A stretch of 64,000 nucleotides of DNA from Acestrorhynchus altus (taxonomy: Eukaryota > Chordata > Actinopteri > Characiformes > Acestrorhynchidae). Under the pieces are notes generated by a model. It had not been told where the DNA came from, ran no database searches, and saw nothing but the letters and a program-made list of their open reading frames with translations. The stretch is taken from NCBI GenBank assembly GCA_034509495.1, contig CM067522.1, positions 10,650,512-10,714,511 of the forward strand, in the 5' to 3' direction. Shown piece after piece: positions 47,233 through 58,956 of the stretch (within the stretch, counting starts at the first letter, position 1; each line of letters begins with the position of its first letter). A program made the position numbers and the translations under genes.

Positions 47233-47367
47233 CTCTGAAAATACGTTTGATGTAAAGTGGTCTGTCTCCTTGAGCTGATGCTTTGCCACCCTCTAGGCTG
47301 AATCCCAGGCCTGCTGCAGTCTTCTGTAGCTCCACACTCAAAGCTCCATCAGGACCAACTTCCACAA
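47233..47367 (-). CDS. pdzd2: pdzd2 exon with first half of the C-terminal PDZ
   Basis: 135 bp encoding VEVGPDGALSVELQKTAAGL, then GFSLEGGKASAQGDRPLYIKRIFRG. GLGF is the peptide-carboxylate binding loop of the last PDZ domain. The acceptor is cctatag|TTGTGG and the donor AGAG|GTAACT (GT at 47232-47231). Phase 1 on both sides fits the neighbouring exons exactly. Confidence 0.93.
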
Positions 47368-47570
47368 CTATAGGATGCCAAGCCACAATAACAATATTAC
47401 AATTAGTAAACAGAACATACAAAAGCATGTCAATATATTAATTAAACACTGAATATTCTTAAATATACTAGCAACTACTTTAATAAAGTGGTTAACGTGT
47501 GCACTCATTTCACAGGTATGCCGTCGCATTATTTTTCACTACTGAACAAACGACTGTAGTTGTTATTTAC

Positions 47571-47844
47571 TTGTTCCATTCTTTCTGCTGTTTTCCTGAT
47601 AGGCTGGAGAAGGACATGTCCCTGGCCGTAAGGAAATGTCATGCCTAGGTGATGCAGGCTCACTGTCTTTGCCTCTCTGGATGACCACAAGTGCCTGTTT
47701 GAGTAATCGGGTCTGATGTAGACAGGAAAGAGCCTCGCCGTGGGTAGTCCCACTTAGAGTGTTCCCATTTATGGACAGCACAGCATCCCCACGTCGAATG
47801 GTACCTTCCATTCCAGCAGCCCCTCGATTAAAGACTCGATGAAC
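47571..47844 (-). CDS. pdzd2: pdzd2 exon with second half of the penultimate PDZ and linker
   Basis: 274 bp. It reads VHRVFNRGAAGMEGTIRRGD, then AVLSINGNTLSGTTHGEALS and CLHQTRLLKQALVVIQRGKD, which completes the penultimate PDZ domain. A Ser/Pro-rich linker of about 30 residues follows. The acceptor is ggatag|GTTCAT (AG at 47846-47845) and the donor AACAA|GTAAAT. The last base joins TT of the next exon to make Ile. Confidence 0.93.
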
Positions 47845-48194
47845 CTATCCAAAACAAGCAAAGCAAATTGGATACTCCCGTTCATTACGATCATTTTGTT
47901 CAACTGCTGTGTTTTTAAAGGGCCAATATCATGGAAAACTGAATTTCCTTAATTTTTTAAAACAAAATGCACACAAAACACACTGTTCTCAGAAGTGTTT
48001 AATGACTGAATGCTTTTTGAATACAAGGCAGCCCATCAGAACAGATCTGAACAGTCCATTGTCCACCACAAGGGGGTGAAAAAATCATACTGAATCTCTG
48101 GAGGATACCTTTTTGTTGAAATTTTGTAAAAACGAAGATTAATTATTAACTGATTTCATTGATCAACAGCCTTAATATGACCAACAACCCAAAT

Positions 48195-48400
48195 AAAAAC
48201 CTGCTCTGTGGTGGTCCTGTGGGGTCCTGACCATTGCCAAACTGGGTGAAAGTATGCAGAGAAACAGATGGACTACAGTCTGTAATTATAGAACAAAAGT
48301 GCTCCTGTATGATAAAAGGGGCTGATAAAATGGTGCCAAAAGTAATGTAGAAAGAAAGAGGTGGTTGTAATATTCTGATATGATTGTGTAGGTACATAAT
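48195..48400 (+). repeat. dispersed repeat, 'gtggtcctgtggggt' family
   Basis: 'tgtggtggtcctgtggggtc', 'gcagagaaacagatggacta', 'cagtctgtaattatagaac' and 'ggctgataaaatgg' match blocks at 15080-15190 and, in part, 1065-1165. It lies in a pdzd2 intron. Confidence 0.65.
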
Positions 48401-49127
48401 AGTGGGCTTTTACTGGATTAAAAATTGGGAAAATAAAAACTATGTAATATGCAACAATTCATTGTGATTAATATTAAGGCTAAACTTCCCTGCCACCTCT
48501 TTAGAGGCTGAGCTTTGCTCACCTGCCACCCATTCAGAGGATGAAGTCATGCTCCCCTGCCACCCCTGCCACACTGCCTGCCACCTAATGAACTTGAACA
48601 ACCCTGCCTTGAACTAGTTGCCCACCTGCCATCACTATACAGAAATTTACATGGACCTTAATTATCTGCTACTGTTACCATTATGACCACCATCAAACCA
48701 TTACCAATACTTCAGTACACCTGAGCATTACAACAGATGTGGTGGCCAGTGTTTCCTTATCAACAATGCATGAGTGACAAGAGGAAGAGTCTGGTTCCTT
48801 GTTTATATCTTTATCAGATCATTTTTCAGATAATTAACAGAAACATTTATAAAAACATGGTTTACAGTCTACACGGTCAACAGTCCATATGTATGATCAG
48901 GACATCATAAGCATAGTTTTAACAAATCCTTATATCTCTGAACTAGTCACTGTATAGCATGTAGGATATGATCCACAATTCTGCATTATTTTAAATGTCC
49001 ATTTCTAATTAACTACAACAGGAAGCTGGGATTTTAAAATGGTTTTTTTTTCAGAAACAAAAAGGGTGGAAGAGAAGGAATTCTTCCACCCTAAGGAACT
49101 GTTAGAAATTCAAACAGTCAAACTTAC

Positions 49128-49229
49128 CGTGATAGATTTCTGCTCCAAATCTACCCCTCCAGCGATGCTGAAGCCGAGTCCAGAGCCTTCTTCCTTCGAC
49201 AAGACCACAAAATACACATCCTCTTTAAC
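49128..49229 (-). CDS. pdzd2: pdzd2 exon with first half of the penultimate PDZ
   Basis: 102 bp, 34 codons, phase 0 on both sides. It reads VKEDVYFVVLSKEEGSGLGF, then SIAGGVDLEQKSIT. GLGF is the PDZ binding loop. The acceptor is tttttcaag|GTTAAA and the donor ATCACG|GTAAGT-like (GT at 49127-49126). Confidence 0.93.
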
Positions 49230-49687
49230 CTTGAAAAAAGACAACAAAATATGTATCATAAAAATGCTGCACTGAAAGGAACACAAAATGAATCTGGAAA
49301 ATGTTCAACAATCTTGTCTGGAGTACTGGGAACAAGAAGTATAAAAGGTGGCATATTGGCAAGTGCATAAACACAGTGATATTTTATATTACACAAACAA
49401 GGTGATGTATCTTAAATAGTCGTGTTCCTCAAAACACAGCGTCCCTGCACTGTGAAAGGAAGCTGTGGTAGTCAGATAGGCTTTGTGTGATCATGCCACT
49501 CTTGAGATCAAAGTACTGGCTTTCCACAAGAGAGCTTTTGATCATGTTGACAGTAAAAGTATAATTTGAGATGAAAAGATATGTAGTGAAGTACTGTACT
49601 ATTTGGTGGGCCCTTGATTAGCCTACTGATACACTGCAGAATGTACTGTCTCTTGGATATGATATTATCTCTTGCACACAGTATTAC

Positions 49688-49805
49688 CTCTGAAACACTG
49701 TTCAACTCTTCCATCAGAGTCATCATGTCCACTTTGGCCAAAACCGATTTTAGGACATTCTGTACTTTCTTCTGCTCCAATGGAGAAGATGATGCCTCTT
49801 TCAGA
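49688..49805 (-). CDS. pdzd2: pdzd2 exon, helical linker before the C-terminal PDZ pair
   Basis: 118 bp encoding LKEASSSPLEQKKVQNVLKS, then VLAKVDMMTLMEELNSVSE. This is a short amphipathic, probably helical, segment between the disordered exon and the penultimate PDZ. The acceptor is tttccattccag|TCTG and the donor TCAGAG|GTAATA. The first base completes a Ser codon with the AG ending the large exon. Confidence 0.9.
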
Positions 49806-50089
49806 CTGGAATGGAAAAAAACAACATGGTAGTAAGTCATATTATAGCTTACTACCACCTTCAAAACCTTGGTTGTCAGATATAAAATCAAGTACTTAAA
49901 ATGAAATCTATCTGCGCATCATGAACATTTTGCTGCTGTAAAGGCTAATCCTAACTCTGAATAAATAAAGCATTAAGTACACTGATTCATGCAATGTAGG
50001 ATTTTTTAAGTACACCATAAAACATCAACAACAAATTGCATTAAAAGGGAATGCAAGGATCAGTAACCGGCTGCGGTTTGTTTTTATGG

Positions 50090-50670
50090 TGTGACTGGAT
50101 TATTAGTTTCAGATGTTTCCCAGGAACATCTGTATACTTACTTATTCACGCAATTAACTGATCTGCCAATCATGTGGCAGCAATGCAATACATAAAATCA
50201 TAAAGATATGGTCAAACTGGTTTGAGCTGACAGAAAGGCTACAGTAACTCATAACCACTCTGTACAACTGTGGTAAGCAGAGAAGCATCTCAGAATGGAG
50301 TTAATGGTGCAGAACTGTAGAAGACAGTCTGGTTCCAATCCTGTCAGCCAATAACAGAAAGCTGATGCTGCAGAGATCAAAGGATCACCAATACATCAAT
50401 AATGAGCACTAATTCATGTTCACAGTTTATCCATTTTCAAATGGATACTTTCAACATGATGCGCCATGTCATCTTAAACTGGTTTCATGAACAAAGAACA
50501 ATGAGTTCAGTGCTTTTCAGTGTCATTACCAGTCAACAGGTTTGAAAGCAATAGAACATCTTTGAGAATTGTGTGAGGCCATCATGCCAACATGGCTCAG
50601 AGGTCTAATGCGCTAGAACTATGATCTGAGGATCATCACCAAGACGTTGCTGTTGGAACAGACTGAAACA
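50090..50670 (+). mobile_element. Tc1-like transposon with internal deletion, in pdzd2 intron
   Basis: Ordered blocks 'ccaatcatgtggcagcaatg', 'gagctgacagaaaggctaca', 'gtaactcataaccactctgt', 'aagcagagaagcatctcaga', 'ctggtttcatgaacaaagaa' and 'atagaacatctttgagaatt' follow a common fish Tc1-like element. Much of the transposase middle is missing and stops are present. It lies antisense to pdzd2 and ends within about 110 bp of the giant exon's donor. Confidence 0.7.
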
Positions 50671-50777
50671 TTTATAGGGCGAGTGTATCATCATTAGACA
50701 ATACTGAAATATTCCGTACATGAATAGCATCAGTAACAACGAAGGGAAATGCAGACTTTAAACTGACTGCTACGTAC

Positions 50778-53568
50778 CTGACAGACCAACTTGAAAATGC
50801 TGTGGTTTGTTCTTGAGGATGGTCCCCATTGCCAACTATGCCAGTAGATCCAGGGTCAGTCACGCTCACCCTAGTCACCACAGTGTACTGAGGGTCAGAT
50901 GGTGACCCTGTCAGCCTTATGGGGTGTATTTCCAGTTCTGTCTTGAATGTGACATTGCCAGGGTCATGTGAGAAGTCCTCAGTACATAACTTGTCAAGAT
51001 CAGGCATGCTAAGCGCCCTTAGTTCTCTCAGTCTTGATCGTGACAGCCCACCATGGGAACGGGCATTCCGGGAGCGCAGCACTGGTGGAGTATGTGGTGC
51101 TGGATTGGACTGAGGTACAGCATCCACAGCTGCCACCCTCTCCTCAGCAAGTGGACCACTAGTTGCAACTGTAGCTGCTTGCTCAATGTTTTTCAGAACC
51201 TCATCGGTAGAGCAATTCTGTGGCTGCAGCGACAAAGAAGGGCTCGAGTTTAAATTGTCTACACAAGAGCTGAGGCTCCTTCTCAAAGACCGGCAATCAC
51301 TGGATTGACTGCTAGAAGAGCCCATGTAACCTGACAGTCTTCGATTGAGAGTGGCCTTATAGCTTATACCATAAGACTGGATGTCTATATTCCTTACAAC
51401 TTGACGATCAAAGCCCGCCAAGTTCTCAAATGACTTGATTCTTTGCCTGACAGAAAAGGGATTGGTGTCCAGCGCTCCATTGGTATCTGTGGAATAGCTT
51501 CTTCGCCCAAGCATGCTGTCAACTTTGGATTTTCCTGGTTTTAGAGCAGAAGACGCCATCTTTGTATTCATGAGGCTACTGTCCACATTGCTAGATACTT
51601 TATCAGCTGGTTCAGTTGAGCCTCCAGTACAGTTACTTTTCCCTGGTCCACATGCAGAAGCCTCAGATGACATGATATGTGCTGCCAAAGAGGGTTTGTG
51701 TATTGATTCTTTGAGGTCTAATGGACTTCCTTGAACTTGGCTTGAAAGACTGGTATTCACAATTTCATTGCATGCCAGAACTGTTGTGGGTGAGGACGAG
51801 GAAGATGATGAGAGGTGCACCTCGATGAAAGTTCTTTGTGTTGTCGTGGCAGGCTCACATTTGGACATGAACTCATTTTGCTTTGAACAAGAATTTTCTT
51901 TCTCTGGTTCAGAAGTGAGTACTTCCTTGATACTGTCACTGGCCTTCAAGGTGTTGAGCACATTTGATGCACTCCTTTCTTGGCTTGTTTTAATGGAGGA
52001 CATGCTGTTCTTTTCCAGAGATCTAGCCATTTTTGGACTATTTGTAGGAGTGGTTCTTTTGACTGCTAGTTTAGGAGACTGAACAGGGGAGGAATGGGCC
52101 TTTTTCAGCGACACACTTTCAGCCCTGGCTGGTCTGCAGACTGGCTGCTCCTGTCCTTTGCATTTACTTTTAATAGTTAAACCTTTAAGTTTGGCAGAGG
52201 TAGTTGATTTCTTTTCTTCTGGTTTGAGTCTGCTATTTAAGAGAGGCGAGACTGGTGTATCATTCAGGGAGTTGTGTCCCAAAGGCCGAGAGAGGGAGAT
52301 AGCAGAGGATTTAGTTTGAGACTGGGAAAGAAGTGATTTGGAATCTGAACTAGAATGACTCTTTTCTTTTTCTTTGTCTTTTGTAGTCAGTGTAGGGAAT
52401 GATCTCCCACTGGATTTACCATTGGAATAATTTGAAGCCTTGGGCTCTAGTACAGCTTGGATGAGTGGCATTTGCACAGGACTGGGTTTATCTGAGGTCG
52501 ACAAAGGATTTGACTCCATCTTAGATGTCCTCTCTTGACTCCGCGGGGTGACATGGCGGCCATTCCAACCTGCAGGGGGAGTACTGGTACTCGATGGTGC
52601 CTCGCTGATTGTGACACGTGCCAAAGCCGTTTCGCAGTTCTCATCAGCTTTACAGTCTGATGTGTCTGAGCTTGACAAACTTGACTCGAGCTTGAGTTCA
52701 GTATCCCCGTTCACGACGGATTCTGAATCTGATGACTGGGAACAGACTGGATAGATGAGAGTGATGATGGGAGAAGATTGGTTTAATTGTTTTGAGTCGA
52801 GGTCATGTGAAGGGGTAGAAGACGTTTTCTGAAGAACGTGATCACCTTCAGTGATCACCTCTTTTTCAACCTGGCCGTCTGAGTTATGTTCTTTCAGAGA
52901 AACAATGTTCTTTTCTTGACTCGAATCATTCCTGATGTAACACAGCTCAATCTCTCCATCAGAGTCAGTGTCCTGAGAATCTTTACAGTGATCGTGTGGC
53001 TTCTCAGCTTTCACAGCATTATCTGTGGCAGAGTCACTTTCAGAATCACTATCTTCTAACATATTGTACATGCCTGATTTTCCTCTACACCCTTTCACAG
53101 AAAGGGCTGTGTCATCATTTGGAAGTTGACTGTAGTTCCTGGAGTAACTGTTTAGAAATGTCGTCCCTACTGGCAAAAGGCAACCTTTGTTTTCCGAATC
53201 CAAGACTGAAAAATCCAAAAGTTTGGGTCGTAGTGGAAGTGTAGCCATACTTTCCTTGTCCTCTAGGCCACCACTCTCTACGGCACATGCAGTCATCTCA
53301 GTGATTTCGGGAACAGTCTGTGTTTCTGAGTTCACATTGTCTTCAAAAGAGTTCAGTTCATTTACAACATCGTCAATATTAGTAACAGGCACCTCGTTAG
53401 AGCTGGTTTTATCCACGTTTGTGTTTAATTCAGGAGAAGAACTCTCTGTTCTTGCAACCACTGATTTGTCAACACCATTTTTCTCCTCCAATGCAACTTT
53501 AGATGCCTCCGTCTTAGTAGACTGTTCACAGCCAGATGACATCATTAAACTAGAGAGTCGATCTACAG
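50778..53568 (-). CDS. pdzd2: pdzd2 giant exon, disordered central region
   Basis: This is a single exon of 2791 bp (929 codons plus split codons at both ends). The acceptor is tttttctgcag|CTGTAG (AG at 53570-53569) and the donor GTCAG|GTACGT (GT at 50777-50776). The protein starts (A)VDRLSSLMMSSGCEQSTKTE and ends ...TTAFSSWSV(S). It is highly enriched in Ser, Thr, Asp, Glu and Lys, with a polySer run (SSSSSSS) and many basic SP/TP sites. It has no folded domain except short conserved-looking patches (NPFSVRQRIKSFENL; RSRLRELRALSMPDLDKLC). PDZD2 of mammals has the same plan, with a giant disordered exon between the N-terminal PDZ group and the C-terminal PDZ pair. The true frame extends nine codons upstream of the first Met. 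Confidence 0.93.
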
Positions 53569-55859
53569 CTGCAGAAAAAGAAAGTATTAAAGTAAAGTAT
53601 TAGATTAATTATTACAAGCCATTATGATTCCTCTTGAGTTTTTTAGATACTACACAGTACTGCAAAAGTATTATCTGGCACCAAGGTAAATTAAACAGGT
53701 CTATACAGAAATAAGGCAGTGCAATAAATAATCAACTTGGTCGACTAATATTGGAGAACAAAATTGAAAACTAATTAGGACAGCAGTGTGGAATACAGTA
53801 CTGCTGGTACTTTATACAGTAACAATTCCATCAATCTGGACATAGAGATGTAATAGAGAACATCCAGACTGAGTATTTGCTTAGATTACTTCACATGAGT
53901 GGAAGGCCAGGATAAAACTGCTGTGCCATTGTGCCATGAGAGCAATAAGGCAACACATCAAGTAAATGTTTATTAATGTCATGTAAGGGAGTCTCTTATG
54001 GACACAGGTTGAATGTGAACAGGAGAAATCTTCAACTAAGTCAACCTTAGAACATAATTTAATGAAAGAGAACAGAGCACATGTGAGAGGCACATGCTCC
54101 AAGGATCCACTGCGTCACAAACAGAAGGTGTCAAAATAGCAGTCACTTATACAAATGTAGAAGTAACACAAACTATATATTTTTTATTTTTAGCCTGATT
54201 TTCCCCCAGTTTAGAATTACCCATTTACCCATTACATACGGTGCTCCTGACATCTCCTTCAATACATGTGAAACTGCCACCCCTTTTCAAATTCCCACCA
54301 TTGTATCACTACCGGGCAGCCAACGTGCTTGGAGGAAAATATCATAGTGCTAGTGCCTTAGACTGGATCACAGAGCAACCGCATTAGACCACCAAGTGTC
54401 TCTGAGCTAAGCTTATATATTTTGAGTGCTTCAAATACATGGTTTAGTTCCAGATTTCACCTTGATGACTTGAATCAATGATATGATACAACTGAATGAA
54501 TTTGGTCAAATTAACCAGCAGCAGTACTGAATGAAGAATATTAGAAATAAATGCTTAACACCTGATTAAACAGCTTTTTCATTTTTAATTATAAAGTTAT
54601 AAAAATGAACAGTGTGCACCAAAACATAGGATTGTCCCAATTAAATATATGTGTTTAGACCATTGATTTAATCAAAATGCACCATTTAATACAGAGTCTG
54701 ATGTGGTGGCTGGATTAATAATCAACATTCTATTTTTCTACATTTTCCCGAAAAACCTTGATACTCATTTATCAAACGACACATTCCTTAAAGCTGATCG
54801 TAATCCAGGGCTCCTGCAGGCTATACCTCAGCTTTAAGATGTACCTGTCGCTCATTTCTCAAGAGATTCCGTGCTCATCTTAATTGAAGCCATCGGTTTC
54901 AAAGTCCATACGGAACATTTGACTTCTGTTCATAATCAATAATAATAAAAGTAATCCCAACTGACCATATATGTTTGTTATATATCAGTCTCAATCATGA
55001 CAGAGTCAATGGAACAAAAGTTGTGTTTGCATGGCTGTAATTGATGTCAGAGGCATCTCATATTCTTCAATATCCTTTGCTTCACTCACAACCTCTCACA
55101 ACCTATGCCTCTGATCTTTTCATTACTGTCTGGATCTCCTGGGAAGTTTTCCAGAGTCATTTCAAAGAGTTTCATCATGATGCATACATAAAGTAGGCTT
55201 GTTCTCACATATGCATTACATTACAGATGAACAGAAAAAAAAAAACATGAATAAGACTCAAAAAATGTAAAGTAATTCAAAATAAAAAATACAACATTTA
55301 AATATTGTAAAGCTAAGAATTCTATTCCAACTATTTCCATTCCAACATGCATTAGGATGCATGCATCAGATATTAATCTACTTGATGGATGGTGCATGTA
55401 TGAAAGCACACATACAAATTATGAGGGTACTCTATAAAGAAGGACAAAGGCACTATTAACATGCTACTGGGGATTTTTGGTTGAAATCATGGCTGTGAAT
55501 TAAAAAGAAAGTGTTAATACCTTGAATATCATGACTAAAAACAGATTTATGCTTCTATGTCGAGTCAACACTTAGCCTGCGCAAGTGCCTTATGCCATTC
55601 TGTGTTGATGTGTCTGCATTACCCTGCTGTTACACCACCAAAACACAAGTCAGGTGATGGAGTTCCTATACCACTGTGTACTCTTCAAGCGGCTAAAACT
55701 GAGTAGATAATTTGTTGGAGTTGGATCTAATGTGTGTTTGTTTGTTTTTTTAATTTCTGTAACATAAGAGAGAAAACAGATGGGAGTTGGTAACCAAACC
55801 AGCCTGAGGCAGAAGGAGCCATGGATGCTGCAATGCATATTTACATTTCTAGTGTCAGG

Positions 55860-56500
55860 CTATGGTGCTGGGTACGTGACCACACGTAGGCTATGGTGTA
55901 GAGTATGGTGTAGGGTATGTGGCTACACATGGCATGGTTTCTCAACCTGGGCCAGGCACCACAAGAATGCCATAAAACACTCTCTGGTCCGCAGGCCCAT
56001 CCTGAAGATGGGACAGTAGACTATAGTGGGCCAGAAATGGCATATTACATCGTAATCAGTAAGTCTGTTAAAAAAATATTGTTTTTATTATAAATTGTTT
56101 TTAATGACTCTTTAAAAACGAATCAAGAGAGCAATGTCTACATGGTCTGACATATAGAGACAGCATTCAGATGAGCCATTCTAGACATGTCTGATGTGAG
56201 CAATGCATTTTTCCTGCTCATTTTTCTAAGCTACATTTGAGATGTTTAAATGAAGACAAGCTATTTTCTATTTTCTGTTGTTCAGGCCCAAACTGAGCAT
56301 AGAAAAATAAAATGCACCAACAGTTTTATACTTAAACCTGACTATAATATAATATAATACTTGTGGGTTGTTGGTTCCTAGTTATAGACACATGGGCCAT
56401 GAGGTGGAAAAGGTTGAGAACCACTGGCCTATGGCATGGAGTATGGTGTAGGATATGTGGCTACATGTAGGCTATGATGTAGATTTGACGTAGAAGCATA
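55860..56500 (+). repeat. degenerate short-unit repeat 'ctatggtgtagggtatgtgg'
   Basis: Units around 'ggctatggtgtagagtatggtg' occur at 55856-55930 and again at 56427-56490, on both sides of a hAT-like insertion. Together they look like one repeat tract, with CTACA/TGTAG self-complementarity, split by the insertion. Confidence 0.6.
55933..56426. mobile_element. hAT-like non-autonomous element, nested
   Basis: The left end, catggtttctcaacctgggc, and the right end, aaaaggttgagaaccactg, are inverted copies of the common hAT terminus (CAGTGGTTCTCAACC). The 8-bp flanks acacatgg and gcctatgg match at five positions, a diverged target duplication. It is about 494 bp long with no transposase. Confidence 0.65.
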
Positions 56501-57078
56501 CATTGTGTTAACATGGATGATTACTACAACATGCTTAAGAAACCGGAATTCACTTCAGAAGCAGCAGCAATCATACTATGTCAAGACTAGGCACTAGGAG
56601 TGAACTACTACTAATCTATGATCACTATGGTAGTAAATTAATCAATAGTCACCATGGATACAAAGCCAGCTGCTTGCAGTTCCCTTTGAGGTGGAGAGGG
56701 GTACTGCCAGTAGGGGAAAGTCTGTTGTGCTCCTACATCTTTAAGGCAGCAAGGGGAAATACAGACTGCTGTCTTTATTACAATTTACAGTAATGACACA
56801 GACTGTAGGCCTTTGGTGTCTACTGTGACGCTGACAGTCACATATTAATAGTTTATAGTGGTATTTATATAATTCTGCTTTAGAGAGCCAGTGGAGCACT
56901 ACAGTCTCTTAACAGGGTAGAGCTGCCATCTATAGCAACTGTAGACTATACAGAACACAACGGCTGACTGTTTATTTCATTCAAACATTTGTTAAGTGTT
57001 GAAACAATCACATGGTAACTGAGTCAGGCTTAGTTACAGTACTACGCTCAATTATAATCAGAGAATTTTTGTGGCTAG

Positions 57079-57138
<60 letters not shown>

Positions 57139-57600
57139 TCTTTATTAATCTAAGAATGAAAGTCACATTATACAGCAGCACAATAAACAAGAAAGAGTAG
57201 AAAGACCACAGTCATCAAGCCTTGTTAGGAACAGAATAAATAAGAGATAATAGATATATTAAAACACAAAAAACTAAACACTAAAACTACTGAGTTACAG
57301 AACAAATAATGTGCTGTTAAGAGTATTAACTAATAATGTTTATGCAGTAACAATAGTAACAATACAGTAGACTGAGTAAATGATAGATAGTAAATGAAGG
57401 CTCAGTAAGCCTGTCTGATGTGTACATAAAGTACAAAAGCTATAAATAGAAGGTCTGAATATTGTCTGTGCAAAGAGATATGAATAGAAGAGTAGTGATG
57501 TAGTAGTATGGAATAATGGAATAATAATGAAATGGTTAAATGTTCCATATGTAAACTGACACAGAACAGGGGACTGTTGTTATTTTAAAGAACAGGGACC
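57079..57600 (-). repeat. (GATA)n array with retroelement 3' end
   Basis: A (GATA)n array of about 59 bp at 57079-57137 runs into 'tatctttattaatctaagaatg', like the 33463 case. This is the 3' tail of a LINE/SINE in minus orientation. The following AT-rich 450 bp may be its 3' UTR. Confidence 0.55.
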
Positions 57601-57640
57601 CAGGTTCAAGTGACAAACAGATTGTGGGCAACCTACTCAC

Positions 57641-57785
57641 CTGAGACTGGCTTCTTAATCTCTAATCTCAGAGTGACTGGCAGATTATGCATTAGGTCAC
57701 AGATTTCCTGATAGGACGAGGTGCAGACAGGGGTGTCACCAATGGCTACGATTTCATCTCCAACACTCATTCTCCCTCTGGCTTC
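57641..57785 (-). CDS. pdzd2: pdzd2 exon, second half of the last N-terminal-group PDZ
   Basis: 145 bp encoding EARGRMSVGDEIVAIGDTPV, then CTSSYQEICDLMHNLPVTLR and LEIKKPVS. This is the C-terminal half of a PDZ domain (GDEIVAIGD loop, helix, last strand). The acceptor is tctattag|GAAGCC and the donor TCTCAG|GTGAGT. The final G joins CT of the giant exon to give Ala. No further PDZ-coding exon was recognised in the 4-kb intron that follows. Confidence 0.92.
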
Positions 57786-58169
57786 CTAATAGATAAATAG
57801 AAATACAAATATTAGTAAAATAATTTGACAGTATATTTGCAAGAAAAAGTCAATTTTCTTCGCATGTATTTTAATGAGCACCCTGAGCCAACATTCACAG
57901 TGCAGGCTAGAAAAAGTAAGTGAAAAAGCAGTGATTAAGACCTCTGTCTACACACTGTCTACAAATGGAGGACTGTTAATACTCTCCCTAAGAGTGGGCA
58001 TCCTTTATGCTCACGCCAGTAGCACAAAGGACAAGGTAACAGCAAAAGACTGACTCTATAAGACAGACTAAATAAGACACCATCAAGAAAGGTTCTGCTG
58101 CTCAAAAACAAAACACTGGAAAGTTTTCACAAGAACACCATGTTTGTAATACTGATGCACAATTTAAAA

Positions 58170-58300
58170 AAAAACAAAACACTGCAAGACAAAACAAAAA
58201 CCTCATCCCAACAGTAAACATGGTGGAGGGAGTATCAGGGGTTGTGGATGTCTTGCTTTTCCAGGGCCAGGCCAAGGCATTGATAAAACAGTAACAGCAC
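58170..58300 (+). mobile_element. small Tc1-like transposase fragment in pdzd2 intron
   Basis: 'cctcatcccaacagtaaaca', 'tggtggagggagtatcaggg' and 'ttgtggatgtcttgctttt' resemble the 'PTVKHGGGS..VWGCF' coding region of Tc1-like elements. It is too short to assign further. Confidence 0.45.
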
Positions 58301-58956
58301 TTATCTGTAAATGTCTAAATGTCTAATGTAAATGTCTGGGAAATGATCTACACTAAAAGTGAAACTGCAGTGCTTGAACAAAATGGAACTTATTACTGTC
58401 ACATTTAATATTTAAAAAGAATCCACATAATAAACTTTTTATATTCTTCATTAAGAGGACTGATGATTTTAGTTTAGTTTTCAGAATGATAAGCTGGGTG
58501 TCAGCAGGTCACAGAAAAATCTGTAAAATTAAATCTAGACTGAACAGCTCAGCAGTCAGTTCACTGTCTTATATAATATTCCAATATATAGGTATCTCTA
58601 TCAAAGGACGAGCATAATAATCACTGCAGGCATTCTTAGGTTAAGTGCAGATTTCTGCTGTTGTCTGAACAAATCCATGACATCCGATGACGGGCACTAA
58701 AAAGAATTTAACTGATTTTGCTGCTGCTGATTTTTGGAATCTTGATAAGGTCTGTGTTTTACGTTAGAGGATTGTTAAGTCCATATATACTGTCTGAAAG
58801 TGCCAATGACTTTAAGGTCACATTGCTAAATATTTTGAATCACCAACCATATCAGAGCAAGATTCAATTTTCATGTTTGCAAATAATTCTGAAAGCACCT
58901 GATTAATGTAACGTAACCTGTAAAAGTTAAACAGCACATTCAATAATAGTGCTTAC

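Larger units (their letters stand above)
46600..49127 (-). other. pdzd2: pdzd2 3' introns
   Basis: Introns around the last exons (46600-47232, 47368-47570, 47845-49127). The largest holds a dispersed repeat copy at 48195-48400 and a tandem-like 'cctgccacc' rich stretch at 48490-48600. No extra exon was recognised. Confidence 0.7.
53569..57640 (-). other. pdzd2: pdzd2 intron (4.1 kb) before the giant exon
   Basis: No exon was recognised. It contains a decayed dispersed repeat at about 54180-54420 ('ccccagtttagaattaccca ... gtgtctctgagct'), a hAT-like element at 55933-56426 nested in a short-unit repeat, and a (GATA)n-tailed retroelement end at 57079-57600. The rest is AT-rich intron. Confidence 0.7.

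Noticed and set aside
53569..57640. A further PDZ-coding exon between the N-terminal-group PDZ and the giant exon
   Set aside because: I looked because PDZD2 has several N-terminal PDZ domains. No GLGF-like or GDEI-like frame was seen here, and the phases of the flanking exons already fit directly.
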